Positions 30,336 through 38,913 of a DNA stretch of 64,000 nt are shown in pieces. Position numbers and translations under genes: made by a program. Each line of letters opens with the position of its first letter. Within the stretch, counting starts at the first letter, position 1. The notes beneath the pieces are model-generated. The model ran no database searches and had not been told where the DNA came from. It was given only the letters and a program-made list of their open reading frames with translations. Source of the DNA: Fundidesulfovibrio putealis DSM 16056 (GTDB lineage Bacteria; Desulfobacterota; Desulfovibrionia; Desulfovibrionales; Desulfovibrionaceae); the NCBI RefSeq assembly GCF_000429325.1, contig NZ_AUBQ01000013.1, forward strand, positions 62,001-126,000, written 5' to 3'.

Positions 30336-30379
30336 GGCCGCTTCCCTCCTGTTTGCAGGAGAGAAGCGGCCTTTTTTTT
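30336..30379 (+). terminator. Riboswitch-controlled intrinsic terminator
   Basis: Stem GGCCGCTTC-CTCCTG / CAGGAG-GAAGCGGCC with a TTTG loop (30336-30371), followed by eight T. It lies between the riboswitch and the cbiK start and is the expected expression platform. Confidence 0.88.
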
Positions 30380-30415
30380 CTCTTCGCCCACAGCCGTAAC
30401 CATACGGAGCATCGC

Positions 30416-31318
30416 ATGAGCTTCACCGTCCACGACCCTGTCAGAAGAATCCTCGCCGCCCTGTTCGTCCTGGCCTTTTTGGCGGGCTGGTCCACCCACG
30501 CCGACGCCCACGGGGACAAAAAGCCCGACAAGAAGGGCATCCTGCTGGTGGCCTTCGGCACCACCGTCCCGGGCGCTGACTCGGCCTACAAGAACATCGA
30601 GAAGAAAGCCAAGGAGGCCTTCCCCGGCGTGGACGTGCGCATGGCCTACTCTTCCAGGATCGTGCGCCACAAGCTGGCCGCCGAGAAGAAGCTGAAGCTC
30701 GACTCCCCCGCCGAGGCCCTGGCCAAAATGATGAACGACGACTTCACCCACGTGGCCGTGCAGTCGCTCCAGACCATCCCCGGCGCGGAGTTTCACGACA
30801 TTCTGTCCACTGCCAAGGCCTTCTCCGGCATGCCCAAGGGCATGAAGCAGATGGAAGTGGGACTGCCGCTCATGGCCACCACCGAGGACGTGGCCAAGGT
30901 GGCCGACGCCCTGCTGGCCAGCGTCCCCAAGGCTCGCAAGAGCGACGAAGCCGTGGTGCTGGTGGGACACGGAACCCGCCACCCCGCCGACGTGTACTAC
31001 GCCGCCTTGCAGTACCACGTCTGGAAGAAGGACCCGCTGGTGTTCATCGGCACGGTGGAAGGCGCGCCCTCCCGGGAGGACGTGCTGGCGGAACTCAGGA
31101 AGAGCGGCGTGAAGAAGGCGCACCTGATGCCCTTTTTGGCCGTGGCCGGGGACCACGCCCGTAACGATCTGGCAGGCGACGAGCCGGACTCCTGGAAGTC
31201 GGTGATGACCGGAGCCGGGATCGCCGTGACCCCGGTGCTGAGGGGCACTGGTGACGCGTCCCCCCTGGCGGACATCTGGATCGAGCACCTGAAGAGCGCC
31301 TTCGAGAGGCTCAGGTAG
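30416..31318 (+). CDS. cbiK: Periplasmic sirohydrochlorin cobaltochelatase (CbiK-P type)
   Basis: 300 aa. Class II chelatase: GILLVAFGTTVPGADSAYKN, the metal-binding His in VLVGHGTRHPADVYYAAL and the second His in FLAVAGDHARNDLAGDEP. Inserts Co2+ (or Fe2+) into sirohydrochlorin. Residues 1-31 are a signal peptide (ILAALFVLAFLAGWSTHADA), marking it as the periplasmic form known as CbiKP in Desulfovibrio vulgaris, where a second cytoplasmic CbiK exists. Under B12-riboswitch control and first in an operon-like run with an ABC importer and cobI, so it may act in tetrapyrrole or metal uptake more than in cytoplasmic B12 synthesis. Confidence 0.92.
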   Translation: MSFTVHDPVRRILAALFVLAFLAGWSTHADAHGDKKPDKKGILLVAFGTTVPGADSAYKNIEKKAKEAFPGVDVRMAYSSRIVRHKLAAEKKLKLDSPAEALAKMMNDDFTHVAVQSLQTIPGAEFHDILSTAKAFSGMPKGMKQMEVGLPLMATTEDVAKVADALLASVPKARKSDEAVVLVGHGTRHPADVYYAALQYHVWKKDPLVFIGTVEGAPSREDVLAELRKSGVKKAHLMPFLAVAGDHARNDLAGDEPDSWKSVMTGAGIAVTPVLRGTGDASPLADIWIEHLKSAFERLR

Positions 31319-31490
31319 CGTTCATGGACTGCGCCCTTTTCCGCCCTTCCCGCTGCCGGACAGTTTTGGCAGCCGTGGCCATCCGCGACAGTCGCGGCGG
31401 GTGGGTCGGTGGGAGGGCGTTCTGGGAAACCGCCCTCCTGGACGGCGCGTCCTGCTGCGCGCCGGACGTCCGTCCAGCCGGGAGCGCGGC

Positions 31491-32498
31491 GTGAGAAAAC
31501 CCCTCCCCGTCATGCTGGCCGCCCTGGCGGCCATGATCCTGGTGGCCGCCGGGAGCGGAACCGTGTCCGTGCCCGCGCTGGATACGTTGCGCATCCTGGC
31601 GGCGCGCCTTCTGGGCCGGCCCGATTGGCTGGCCCAGGTGCCGGACGTGGCCCAGGCCCTGGTCTGGGACGTGCGCCTGCCGCGCGTCATGACCGCCCTG
31701 GCCGTGGGCGGCGCTCTGGCGCTTTCCGGGGCGGTCTTCCAGGGCGTGTTGCGAAACCCCCTGGCCGATTCCTACACCTTGGGGGTTTCGGCGGGCGGGG
31801 CGCTTGGCGCGTGTTTGTGCCTGCTTGTCGGGTTCACGGGCCTTGGAGTCTTGTCCGTTCCAGTATGGGCGCTGGCCGGGTCGCTTTCGGCCCTGGCCGT
31901 GGTGCTTTTGATGTCTCGCGCCGGTGGCGGGTTCGACGCGCTCACGCTGATCCTGGCTGGCGTCATGGTGGCGGCCACGCTGCAGGCGGCCATCGGGTTC
32001 GTGAAGTTCCTGGCCGGGGAGAACGTGGCCGGGCTGGTGTTCTGGCTCATGGGAGGCCTCTCGGCCAAGACCTGGGCCGAGGCGGCCATCGCCTGGACGG
32101 GCCTTGGCCTGGGGCTCCCCGTGGCGCTTTTTCTGGCCCGCGACCTGGACGCGTTGTGCCTGGGCGACGAGCAGGCCCAGGCCCTGGGCGTGAACGTATC
32201 CGCCGCGCGCCTGGCGCTTCTGGGCGCGGCCGCGCTCATGACCGCCTGCTGCGTGGCGGTGTCGGGCATCGTGGGCTTCGTGGGGCTCATCGTGCCGCAC
32301 ATCATGCGCCTGGCCTGCGGCCCGGCGCACGGGCGGCTCCTGCCCCTGTCCGCGCTCGGGGGCATGCTGCTGCTCCTGGCGGCGGACACGGCCTCGCGCA
32401 CCCTGCCCGCCCACGAGGTGCCGGTGGGGGTGCTCACGGCAATGCTCGGCGGACCATATTTCTGCCTGCTGTTCGTGCGGGGGCGCGGCCGTGTTTGA
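31491..32498 (+). CDS. FecCD-type ABC importer permease
   Basis: 335 aa from the GTG at 31491 (ggag at 31481). BtuC/FecCD family: about ten membrane segments, RLPRVMTALAVGGALALSGAVFQ near residues 65-87, NPLADSYTLGVSAGGALGA, and FVGLIVPHIMRLACGPAHGR in the loop that contacts the ATPase. Transports iron-tetrapyrrole, siderophore or corrinoid. Overlaps the ATPase gene by 8 nt. Confidence 0.92.
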   Translation: MRKPLPVMLAALAAMILVAAGSGTVSVPALDTLRILAARLLGRPDWLAQVPDVAQALVWDVRLPRVMTALAVGGALALSGAVFQGVLRNPLADSYTLGVSAGGALGACLCLLVGFTGLGVLSVPVWALAGSLSALAVVLLMSRAGGGFDALTLILAGVMVAATLQAAIGFVKFLAGENVAGLVFWLMGGLSAKTWAEAAIAWTGLGLGLPVALFLARDLDALCLGDEQAQALGVNVSAARLALLGAAALMTACCVAVSGIVGFVGLIVPHIMRLACGPAHGRLLPLSALGGMLLLLAADTASRTLPAHEVPVGVLTAMLGGPYFCLLFVRGRGRV

Positions 32499-33243
32499 GG
32501 CGCGCGCGCTCACCGTTCGCCGGGGGAACGCCTTGGCCCTGGACGCAGTGGACCTGACCCTCTCGCCCGGCCAGATGCTGGCCGTGGTCGGCCCCAACGG
32601 CGCGGGCAAGACCACCCTGCTGCGCTGCCTTGCCGGAGTGCTCGCGCCCGCGTCCGGGCAGGCGCTGCTGGAGGGGCGCGCGCTCACCGCGTGGCCCAGG
32701 CGTGAGCTGGCCCGCACCGTGGCTTACAGCCCGCAGGAGTCCGAGGAGCGCTTCGGGTTCAGCGTGGCCGAAGCGGTGCTCATGGGCCGCCATCCCTGGC
32801 TGTCGCGCTTCGGAAGCGCCGCGCCCATGGACCGGGACGCCGCCCAAAACGCCATGGCCGCGCTTGATCTTTTGCATCTTGCCGAACGCCCGGTGACGGA
32901 GCTCTCCGGGGGCGAAAAACGCCGGGTGTCCCTGGCCCGCACCCTGGCCCAGGACGGGCGCGCCTTTTTATTGGACGAACCTGCGGCGGGCCTGGACATA
33001 TGCCACGCCCTGGCCGCCATGCGCGTGTTCGCGGACAAGGCCGCGCAGGGGGCCGCCGTGGCCGTGGTGCTGCACGACCTCAACCTGGCCGCCATGTTCT
33101 GCCCGCTCATGCTCATGCTTGATTCCGGGCGCATTGCGGCATATGGCCCCACGCCCCGGGTGCTCACCGCGCAGAACGTGGCGCGGGTGTTCGGGGTGCG
33201 CTCTGAAATAACGGGAAGCCATGTGCGCTTCCTGGAGGGATGA
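32491..33243 (+). CDS. ABC importer ATP-binding protein (FecE/BtuD type)
   Basis: 250 aa. Walker A VVGPNGAGKTTLLR (residues 32-45), Q-loop YSPQESEERFGFSVAEAVLMGR, signature LSGGEKRRVSLARTLAQ, Walker B AFLLDEPAAGLD, switch His in VVLHDLNLA. GTG start inside the permease end. Energises the importer with the FecCD permease and the binding protein that follows. Confidence 0.94.
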   Translation: MFEARALTVRRGNALALDAVDLTLSPGQMLAVVGPNGAGKTTLLRCLAGVLAPASGQALLEGRALTAWPRRELARTVAYSPQESEERFGFSVAEAVLMGRHPWLSRFGSAAPMDRDAAQNAMAALDLLHLAERPVTELSGGEKRRVSLARTLAQDGRAFLLDEPAAGLDICHALAAMRVFADKAAQGAAVAVVLHDLNLAAMFCPLMLMLDSGRIAAYGPTPRVLTAQNVARVFGVRSEITGSHVRFLEG

Positions 33244-34106
33244 TGTTTCACGCACGGGCTTTTGCCCTGCTCGCCTTCCTGCTGCTGGCCGCCACAGCGC
33301 ACGCAGAGCCCGCCAAGCGGGTGGTCAGCCTGTACGTGGCCCACGCCGAGAATCTGGCGGCCATGGGCGCGGCTGACGCGCTGGTGGGCGTCAGCGACCC
33401 CATGGGGGACATCCCCGTGGTCACGGCCCGCGACGGGGCCGAGGCCATCGCGGCGCTCAGGCCCGATCTGGTGCTGGCCCGGCCCATGCACCGCTCCACG
33501 CGTCCTGGGCTTCTGGAACAGCTGGAGCGCCTGGGCATCGCCGTGGCCTGCCTGCAACCCACGTCCCCCGGCGAATTGGAACCCTACTGGCTGGAGCTTG
33601 GCCGCCTGACCGGGCGCGAAGCCCAGGCCAAAGCCATGGCCGACGCCTTCGCGCGCGAGGTGGCAGTGCTGCGGGCCAGGACGGAGGCCATCCCAGCCGG
33701 GCAGCGCAAGCGGGTGTTCTTCGAATCCATCCACCGCCAGATGAAGACCATAAGCCCGGACTCCATGGCGGCCTACGTGCTGGCAAACGCGGGCGCGGTC
33801 AACCTCGCTGGCGACGCCCAGCCCGTGTCCGGTACCAACATCGCCCACTTCGGCCTGGAGCGCGTGGTGGCGCTGGGGGACACCCTGGACGCCTACCTGG
33901 CCCAGTCCGGCCCCATGAATCCGGTGAGCGTGGAGGAGATCCGCGCCACGCCCGGCCTGTCCGGACTTGCCGCCGTACGCGAGGGCCGGGTGTTCCTGGT
34001 GGACGAGGCCCAGGCGAGCAGGCCCACGCCGCGCCTTCTGGAAGGCATGCGGGCCGTTTTTTCAATCCTGTATCCCGACAACCAAGCAAAGGAGGGCGGA
34101 CAGTAA
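33240..34106 (+). CDS. Periplasmic substrate-binding protein (BtuF/FhuD-like)
   Basis: 288 aa with signal peptide (residues 1-22, ALLAFLLLAATAHA). Peripla_BP_2 fold: RVVSLYVAHAENLAAMGAADALVGVSD at the mature N-terminus, IAALRPDLVLA, and a C-terminal GRVFLVDEAQASRPTPR. Substrate not fixed by sequence; the operon with cbiK and cobI and the B12 riboswitch point to a corrinoid, cobalt-tetrapyrrole or haem-like ligand. Overlaps the ATPase stop by 4 nt and cobI by 1 nt. Confidence 0.88.
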   Translation: MMFHARAFALLAFLLLAATAHAEPAKRVVSLYVAHAENLAAMGAADALVGVSDPMGDIPVVTARDGAEAIAALRPDLVLARPMHRSTRPGLLEQLERLGIAVACLQPTSPGELEPYWLELGRLTGREAQAKAMADAFAREVAVLRARTEAIPAGQRKRVFFESIHRQMKTISPDSMAAYVLANAGAVNLAGDAQPVSGTNIAHFGLERVVALGDTLDAYLAQSGPMNPVSVEEIRATPGLSGLAAVREGRVFLVDEAQASRPTPRLLEGMRAVFSILYPDNQAKEGGQ

Positions 34107-34807
34107 TGCGCCCAGCCGTTTTGTACGCGGTGGGCGTCGGCCCCGGCGACCCCGACCTGATCACCCTGAAGGCCGTGAAAGCTTTGAACAGCGCCGCCGT
34201 GGTCTTCGCCGCCGCATCCACCAGGAACGATTACTCCCTGGCCTTGTCCATCGCCACGCCCCACATGCGCCCGGACACTCCGGTGGAACACCTGGGGTTT
34301 CCCATGACAAAGGACGCCGCCGTGCTGGAGGCCGCCTGGCAGGCCAACGCCCAGGCCGTGCTGAAGGCCCTGGACCAGGGCCGCGACGCCGCCTTCATCA
34401 CCCTGGGCGATCCCATGACCTACTCCACCTTCCTGTACCTGTGGCGCACCATGCGCGCCATGAAGCCGGACGTCCGGGTGGAGATCATCCCCGGGGTCAG
34501 CTCGGTCCAGGCCTCGGCGGCGGCTGCCGGGATCGGCCTGGTGGAATCGGGCGAAAACCTGGCGATCCTCTCCGGCGTGGACGATACCCCGCGCCTTCGC
34601 AAGGCGCTGGAGGCGTGCGACAGCGCCGTGATCCTCAAGGCCTACCGCAGCTACCCCAGGCTCCTGGAATTGCTGCGTTCCATGGGGCTTGCCGAAAAAT
34701 CCGTGCTGGTCAGCCGATGCGGCCTGGACGGCCAGGCCATACAGCATGGGCTCACTGATTGCGACGGACACCCCCCGTATTTCTCGCTGATACTCGTAAA
34801 AAAATAA
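34106..34807 (+). CDS. cbiL: Precorrin-2/cobalt-factor-2 C20-methyltransferase
   Basis: 233 aa, SAM-dependent tetrapyrrole methylase: YAVGVGPGDPDLITLKAVKAL at the N-terminus, ITLGDPMTYSTFLYLWR, EIIPGVSSVQASAAAAGIGL. The GDPMTYST loop is typical of CobI/CbiL rather than CobA or CobM. Makes factor III (or precorrin-3) in corrin-ring synthesis. Since CbiK inserts cobalt early, the anaerobic pathway and the name cbiL fit. Last gene of the riboswitch operon. Confidence 0.9.
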   Translation: MRPAVLYAVGVGPGDPDLITLKAVKALNSAAVVFAAASTRNDYSLALSIATPHMRPDTPVEHLGFPMTKDAAVLEAAWQANAQAVLKALDQGRDAAFITLGDPMTYSTFLYLWRTMRAMKPDVRVEIIPGVSSVQASAAAAGIGLVESGENLAILSGVDDTPRLRKALEACDSAVILKAYRSYPRLLELLRSMGLAEKSVLVSRCGLDGQAIQHGLTDCDGHPPYFSLILVKK

Positions 34808-34825
34808 TCATCCCAAAATAATCAA

Positions 34826-34871
34826 CAGCCACGGCAGGTTGCCTCGTTCGCGAGGCAACCTGCCGTGGCTG
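34826..34871. terminator. Perfect 21-bp hairpin with TTCG loop
   Basis: Arm CAGCCACGGCAGGTTGCCTCG (21 nt, 34826-34846) pairs perfectly with 34851-34871 around a TTCG tetraloop. A-rich sequence precedes it, so T-rich sequence (TTGATTATTTTGGG) follows on the minus strand; no T-run follows on the plus strand. It most likely closes the cbi operon and insulates the flagellin promoter downstream. Confidence 0.6.
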
Positions 34872-34896
34872 TCCGCGTTTCGGAGCACGCGTGCCC

Positions 34897-34924
34897 TAAA
34901 GTTTTGGCCAGCGCAAACGATAAG
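34897..34924 (+). promoter_or_regulatory. Sigma-28 (FliA) promoter for flagellin 1
   Basis: TAAAGTTT at 34897, then AACGATAA ending at 34923-34924. This matches the FliA consensus TAAAGTTT-N11-GCCGATAA with one extra spacer base. About 100 bp upstream of the first flagellin start. Confidence 0.75.
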
Positions 34925-35021
34925 CACTCCAGAAAGGCTGTAGTAGCGCAAGTCGCCCGTCCGGGGGGAGGGGAGAGACAGCGCCGGCAAGGATGCCACC
35001 GTTATTCAAGGAGGAATCGCA

Positions 35022-35912
35022 ATGTCACTGGTTATCAACCACAACTTGATGGCCCAGAACGCGGCTCGGAACCTGTCCGACTCGTACACCAACCTGGCCG
35101 TGTCCACCCGGCGTCTGTCCTCGGGCCTTCGCGTCGGCACCGCCGGCGACGACGCCGCAGGCCTGGCCGTCCGCGAACTCATGCGCGCGGACATCGCCTC
35201 CCTCAACCAGGGAGTGCGCAACGCCAACGACGCCATCTCCATGATCCAGACCGCAGACGGAGCCCTGGGCGTCATCGACGAAAAGCTCATCCGCATGAAG
35301 GAACTGGCCACCCAGGCGTCAACGGGCACCTACACCTCGGACCAGCGCCTGATCATCGACTCCGAGTACCAGGCCATGGCCTCGGAGATCACCCGAATCG
35401 CCAAGGCCACGGACTTCAACGGCATCTACCTGCTGAACGGGAACCTGTCCGGGGCGAGCCACAACGGCGCGGGCCTGACCTCCACCGGCAGGATGAAGGT
35501 GCACTTCGGCGCGGGCAACCTCTCCGCCGAGGACTACTACTACGTCCAGATCAACAGCGCCACGGCCTCGGCCCTGGGCGTCGGCCTGGGCGCGGTGGCC
35601 GGCTCGAACGGCCGTTCCATCTCCACCCAGCAGCTGGCGCAGCAGGCCCTGGAATCCCTGAACAAGGCCATCGTGTCCAAGGACAAGATCCGCGCGAACC
35701 TGGGCGCGTTGCAGAACCGCCTGCAGAACACCGTGTCGAACCTGCAGATCCAGGCCGAGAACCTCCAGGCCGCCGAGTCGCAGATCTCCGACGTGGACGT
35801 GGCCGAAGAGATGACCTCCTTCGTGCGCTCGCAAATTCTGACCCAGTCCGCCGTGGCCATGCTCTCGCAGGCCAACAGCCTGCCCAGGATGGCCATGCAG
35901 CTCCTCGGGTAA
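35022..35912 (+). CDS. Flagellin 1
   Basis: 296 aa. N-terminal D0/D1 (MSLVINHNLMAQNAARNL; STRRLSSGLRVGTAGDDAAG) and C-terminal D1/D0 (NLQIQAENLQAAESQISDVD; QANSLPRMAMQLLG) are conserved, with only a short central region (about 140-210), so this is a compact flagellin. RBS aaggagg before the ATG. Exported by the flagellar type III system and polymerised under the FliD cap. Ends in a strong terminator at 35975. Confidence 0.95.
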   Translation: MSLVINHNLMAQNAARNLSDSYTNLAVSTRRLSSGLRVGTAGDDAAGLAVRELMRADIASLNQGVRNANDAISMIQTADGALGVIDEKLIRMKELATQASTGTYTSDQRLIIDSEYQAMASEITRIAKATDFNGIYLLNGNLSGASHNGAGLTSTGRMKVHFGAGNLSAEDYYYVQINSATASALGVGLGAVAGSNGRSISTQQLAQQALESLNKAIVSKDKIRANLGALQNRLQNTVSNLQIQAENLQAAESQISDVDVAEEMTSFVRSQILTQSAVAMLSQANSLPRMAMQLLG

Positions 35913-35974
35913 GAGCTTCGAAAACCTCCCGCGCGGGGGAAAGAGAGACTCCCTCGCGCGCGGATCCTCCGTGT

Positions 35975-36005
35975 GGCCGGGTCGCGAAAGCGGCCCGGCC
36001 TTTTT
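35975..36005 (+). terminator. Terminator after flagellin 1
   Basis: 11-bp stem GGCCGGGTCGC / GCGGCCCGGCC (35975-36000) with a GAAA loop, followed by TTTTT. Confidence 0.9.
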
Positions 36006-36051
36006 GCGTGCGGCTCCCCGAGGGCCGCACGAAGAAATCCGGAAACACCCC

Positions 36052-36078
36052 TAAAGGAAATACAGGGGCGGGCGATAA
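36052..36078 (+). promoter_or_regulatory. Sigma-28 (FliA) promoter for flagellin 2
   Basis: TAAAGGAA (36052-36059), an 11-nt spacer, then GGCGATAA (36071-36078). The TAAA-N15-GCGATAA arrangement is the FliA consensus at exact spacing. About 110 bp upstream of the second flagellin start. Confidence 0.85.
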
Positions 36079-36188
36079 GAGGGGCACAGGCAACGCGCCA
36101 CGGCCGGGTCAGGGACCCAGCCGGATGGGAAGGGATCCCGGCGCGAGTGCCAGGCAAGGATGCCAATCATATTCACGGAGGAAGAACC

Positions 36189-37076
36189 ATGTCTCTCGTA
36201 ATCAACCACAACTTGATGGCCCAGAACGCGGCTCGCAACCTGAGCGAATCGTATTCCAGCCTTGGCGTGTCCACCCGTCGTCTGTCTTCCGGCCTTCGCG
36301 TCGGCACCGCAGCTGACGACGCCGCCGGCCTGGCTGTCCGCGAACTCATGCGTGCGGACATCTCCTCACTCAACCAGGGCGTGCGCAACGCCAACGATGC
36401 CATCTCCATGATCCAGACTGCGGACGGAGCGCTGGGCGTTATCGACGAAAAGCTCATCCGCATGAAGGAACTGGCCACGCAGGCGTCAACGGGTACCTAC
36501 ACCTCTGACCAGCGTCTGATCATCGACTCCGAGTATCAGGCCATGGCCTCGGAAATCACCCGAATCGCGTCCGCCACAGACTTCAACGGCATCTACCTGC
36601 TGAACGGCAACCTGTCCGGCGCCAACCACAGCGGCGCGGGGCTGAACTCCACCGGCAAGATGAAGGTGCACTTCGGTACCGGCAACCTGTCCGCCGAGGA
36701 CTACTACTACGTCCAGATCAACACCTCGACCGCTTCGGCTCTGGGTGTCGGTATCGGGGCCACCACCACCTCCGGCCGGTCCATCTCCACCCAGCAGCTG
36801 GCTCAGCAGTCGCTGGAGGCGATCAACAACGCCATCGTGTCCAAGGACAAGATCCGCGCAAACCTGGGCGCCCTGCAGAACAGGCTGTCCAACACCGTGC
36901 AGAACCTGCAGATCCAGGCCGAGAACCTCCAGGCCGCCGAGTCGCAGATCTCCGACGTGGACGTGGCCGAAGAGATGACCTCCTTCGTGCGCTCGCAGAT
37001 CCTGACCCAGTCCGCAGTCGCCATGCTCTCGCAGGCCAACAGCCTGCCCAGGATGGCCATGCAGCTCCTCGGCTAA
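36189..37076 (+). CDS. Flagellin 2, paralogue of flagellin 1
   Basis: 295 aa, ATG at 36189 with cggagg upstream; the ORF extends upstream but that part covers the promoter. Nearly identical to flagellin 1 at both ends, including NLMAQNAARNLSESYSSLGV and the same AMQLLG C-terminus. Differences are concentrated at about residues 170-225 (GATTTSGRSISTQQ) and near residue 240. Own sigma-28 promoter and terminator, so it is expressed independently of its twin. Confidence 0.95.
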   Translation: MSLVINHNLMAQNAARNLSESYSSLGVSTRRLSSGLRVGTAADDAAGLAVRELMRADISSLNQGVRNANDAISMIQTADGALGVIDEKLIRMKELATQASTGTYTSDQRLIIDSEYQAMASEITRIASATDFNGIYLLNGNLSGANHSGAGLNSTGKMKVHFGTGNLSAEDYYYVQINTSTASALGVGIGATTTSGRSISTQQLAQQSLEAINNAIVSKDKIRANLGALQNRLSNTVQNLQIQAENLQAAESQISDVDVAEEMTSFVRSQILTQSAVAMLSQANSLPRMAMQLLG

Positions 37077-37100
37077 TAACCGAGCCAGCGGCAAACAGCA

Positions 37101-37143
37101 CCGAAAACCGACCGGGCCGCACACGCGGTCCGGTCGTTTTCGG
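37101..37143 (+). terminator. Terminator after flagellin 2
   Basis: Inverted repeat CCGAAAA-CGACCGG ... CCGGTCG-TTTTCGG, with the T-rich right arm serving as the U-run (37101-37143). About 25 bp after the stop. Confidence 0.75.
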
Positions 37144-37214
37144 TTACGGCGCGATGATTGCTTTCTTCCGGTCACGGCGGGATGCCCCGGCAAAATATTC
37201 CTAGGGGAAAGGCC

Positions 37215-38897
37215 ATGGCGATCGGAGATGTTACAGCAGGCAGCATAGCAGGACAGGTCCACTTCTCGGGTTTGGGAAGCGGCACGGACTTCGACACGCT
37301 CATCACCAAGCTCGTTCAGGTCGAACAAAGCCGGGTCACAACGTATCAGAAGTGGAAGCAGTCCTGGCTGGACAAAAACACGGCCTTCAAGGACCTGAAC
37401 TCCAAGATGCTCTCCCTGCGCACCACGCTCCAGGGCATGGACACCATCGGCGAGTTCCTGAAGAAGACCGCCGCCTCCAACAACACCTCCACGCTCACGG
37501 CCACGGCAGGCGGCGACGCCGAGGTCGGCACCCACACCTTCTCCGTGCTGCAGCTGGCCAAGAACAAGATGATGGTCACCAGCTCCGGCTATGCGACCCT
37601 CACCCAGGACATCAACAGCCTGGCCACCGACGCCAAGTTTACCTACACCTACAAGGGCGTCACGGTTTCCAACGCCATCCCGGCCACGGCAAACCTGAAC
37701 GACCTGGTGAACATCATCAACACCAACGGCACCAACAACGGCGTGCGCGCGTCCACCATCTTCGACGGCAGCAATTACTATCTGCAGTTGCGCGGGCTGG
37801 ACACAGGGTCCAACGCGAGCCTCGTGGTGAGCCCCACGACCACCTTGCCGGGCTTCCTGAACGGCAATTTCCGCACCACCCAGGCCAACCAGGACGCCAA
37901 GCTGAAAATCGACGGCTGGCCGCTCTCCAACGCCTACATTTCACGCGCCACCAACACAGTGTCCGACGTGATCCCCGGCCTGACCATGACCATCAAGTCT
38001 TCCGGAGCCGGCACCATAAGCATCGCCACTGACGCGGACGCCGTGGTGGCCAACGTGAAGACCTTCATCAGCCAGGTCAACGAGGTGCGCCAGAAAATCC
38101 GCGACCTCACCAAGTACGACAGCACCACCAAGGAAGCGTCCATCCTGACCGGCAACTACGGCCTGCAGATGCTCGACTCCATCATGAAGAACATCACGGC
38201 CGCGCCCGGCATCGGGTTCGACCGAGACCGAGACACCTACGTGTCGCTCTCGCCGGTGGGTCTTAGCACGGACGCAATGGAAGGCTCGCCCACCCAGGGG
38301 CTCATCCTGCTGGACGAGACCACGCTGCGAAACGTCCTGGCCTCCAACGCCTACGCCGTAGGCAAAATTTTCGCCGCCAACTACATGGGCGACACCACCA
38401 GCGCCAACACCAGCTTCACGTCCTACATCAGCGGCATCACCAAGCCTGGAACCTACTCCGTGTCCTACACGGTGGCTGGCGGCAAAATCACCGGGGCCAC
38501 CATCGGCGGGCACCCGGCCATCTTCTATTCCAACTCGTCCACCATCACTGGCGCGGCCGGTTACGACGAGGCCGGTATGGTGATACGCGTCAACAACCTC
38601 ACCAACGGCACGTATACCAGCGCGGTGAACCTGCGCCTTGGCAAGAGCCCCGAACTGGTGAGCGAACTGACCGACCTGACCAACGCGGATTCGGGTCCCC
38701 TGAACATCCTCCAGAAGAACTACGTCACCATCTCCGACAACATTCAGAAAAAGATAGATTACGAGACCAAACGGATCTCCACCATGGAGACCCATTTGCG
38801 GGCTCGTTTCTCCAAGCTGGACACGGTGCTCGGCAAATACAGCCAGATCCAGTCACAGCTTGGTTCGCAGATAGCCCAGCTCACCAGCAGCAGTTAG
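37215..38897 (+). CDS. fliD: Flagellar hook-associated protein 2 (filament cap)
   Basis: 560 aa from ATG 37215 (ggggaaagg RBS). FliD_N motif HFSGLGSGTDFDTLITKLVQVEQSRV (residues 17-42), a long Thr/Asn/Ser-rich middle, and FliD_C with ITAAPGIGFDRDRDTYVSLSPVGLSTD and a C-terminal coiled region ending SKLDTVLGKYSQIQSQLGSQIAQL. Forms the pentameric or hexameric cap that lets flagellin subunits polymerise. Located between flagellins and fliS as in many flagellar clusters. Confidence 0.93.
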   Translation: MAIGDVTAGSIAGQVHFSGLGSGTDFDTLITKLVQVEQSRVTTYQKWKQSWLDKNTAFKDLNSKMLSLRTTLQGMDTIGEFLKKTAASNNTSTLTATAGGDAEVGTHTFSVLQLAKNKMMVTSSGYATLTQDINSLATDAKFTYTYKGVTVSNAIPATANLNDLVNIINTNGTNNGVRASTIFDGSNYYLQLRGLDTGSNASLVVSPTTTLPGFLNGNFRTTQANQDAKLKIDGWPLSNAYISRATNTVSDVIPGLTMTIKSSGAGTISIATDADAVVANVKTFISQVNEVRQKIRDLTKYDSTTKEASILTGNYGLQMLDSIMKNITAAPGIGFDRDRDTYVSLSPVGLSTDAMEGSPTQGLILLDETTLRNVLASNAYAVGKIFAANYMGDTTSANTSFTSYISGITKPGTYSVSYTVAGGKITGATIGGHPAIFYSNSSTITGAAGYDEAGMVIRVNNLTNGTYTSAVNLRLGKSPELVSELTDLTNADSGPLNILQKNYVTISDNIQKKIDYETKRISTMETHLRARFSKLDTVLGKYSQIQSQLGSQIAQLTSSS

Positions 38898-38913
38898 GCA
38901 GGAGTAAGTCGTC

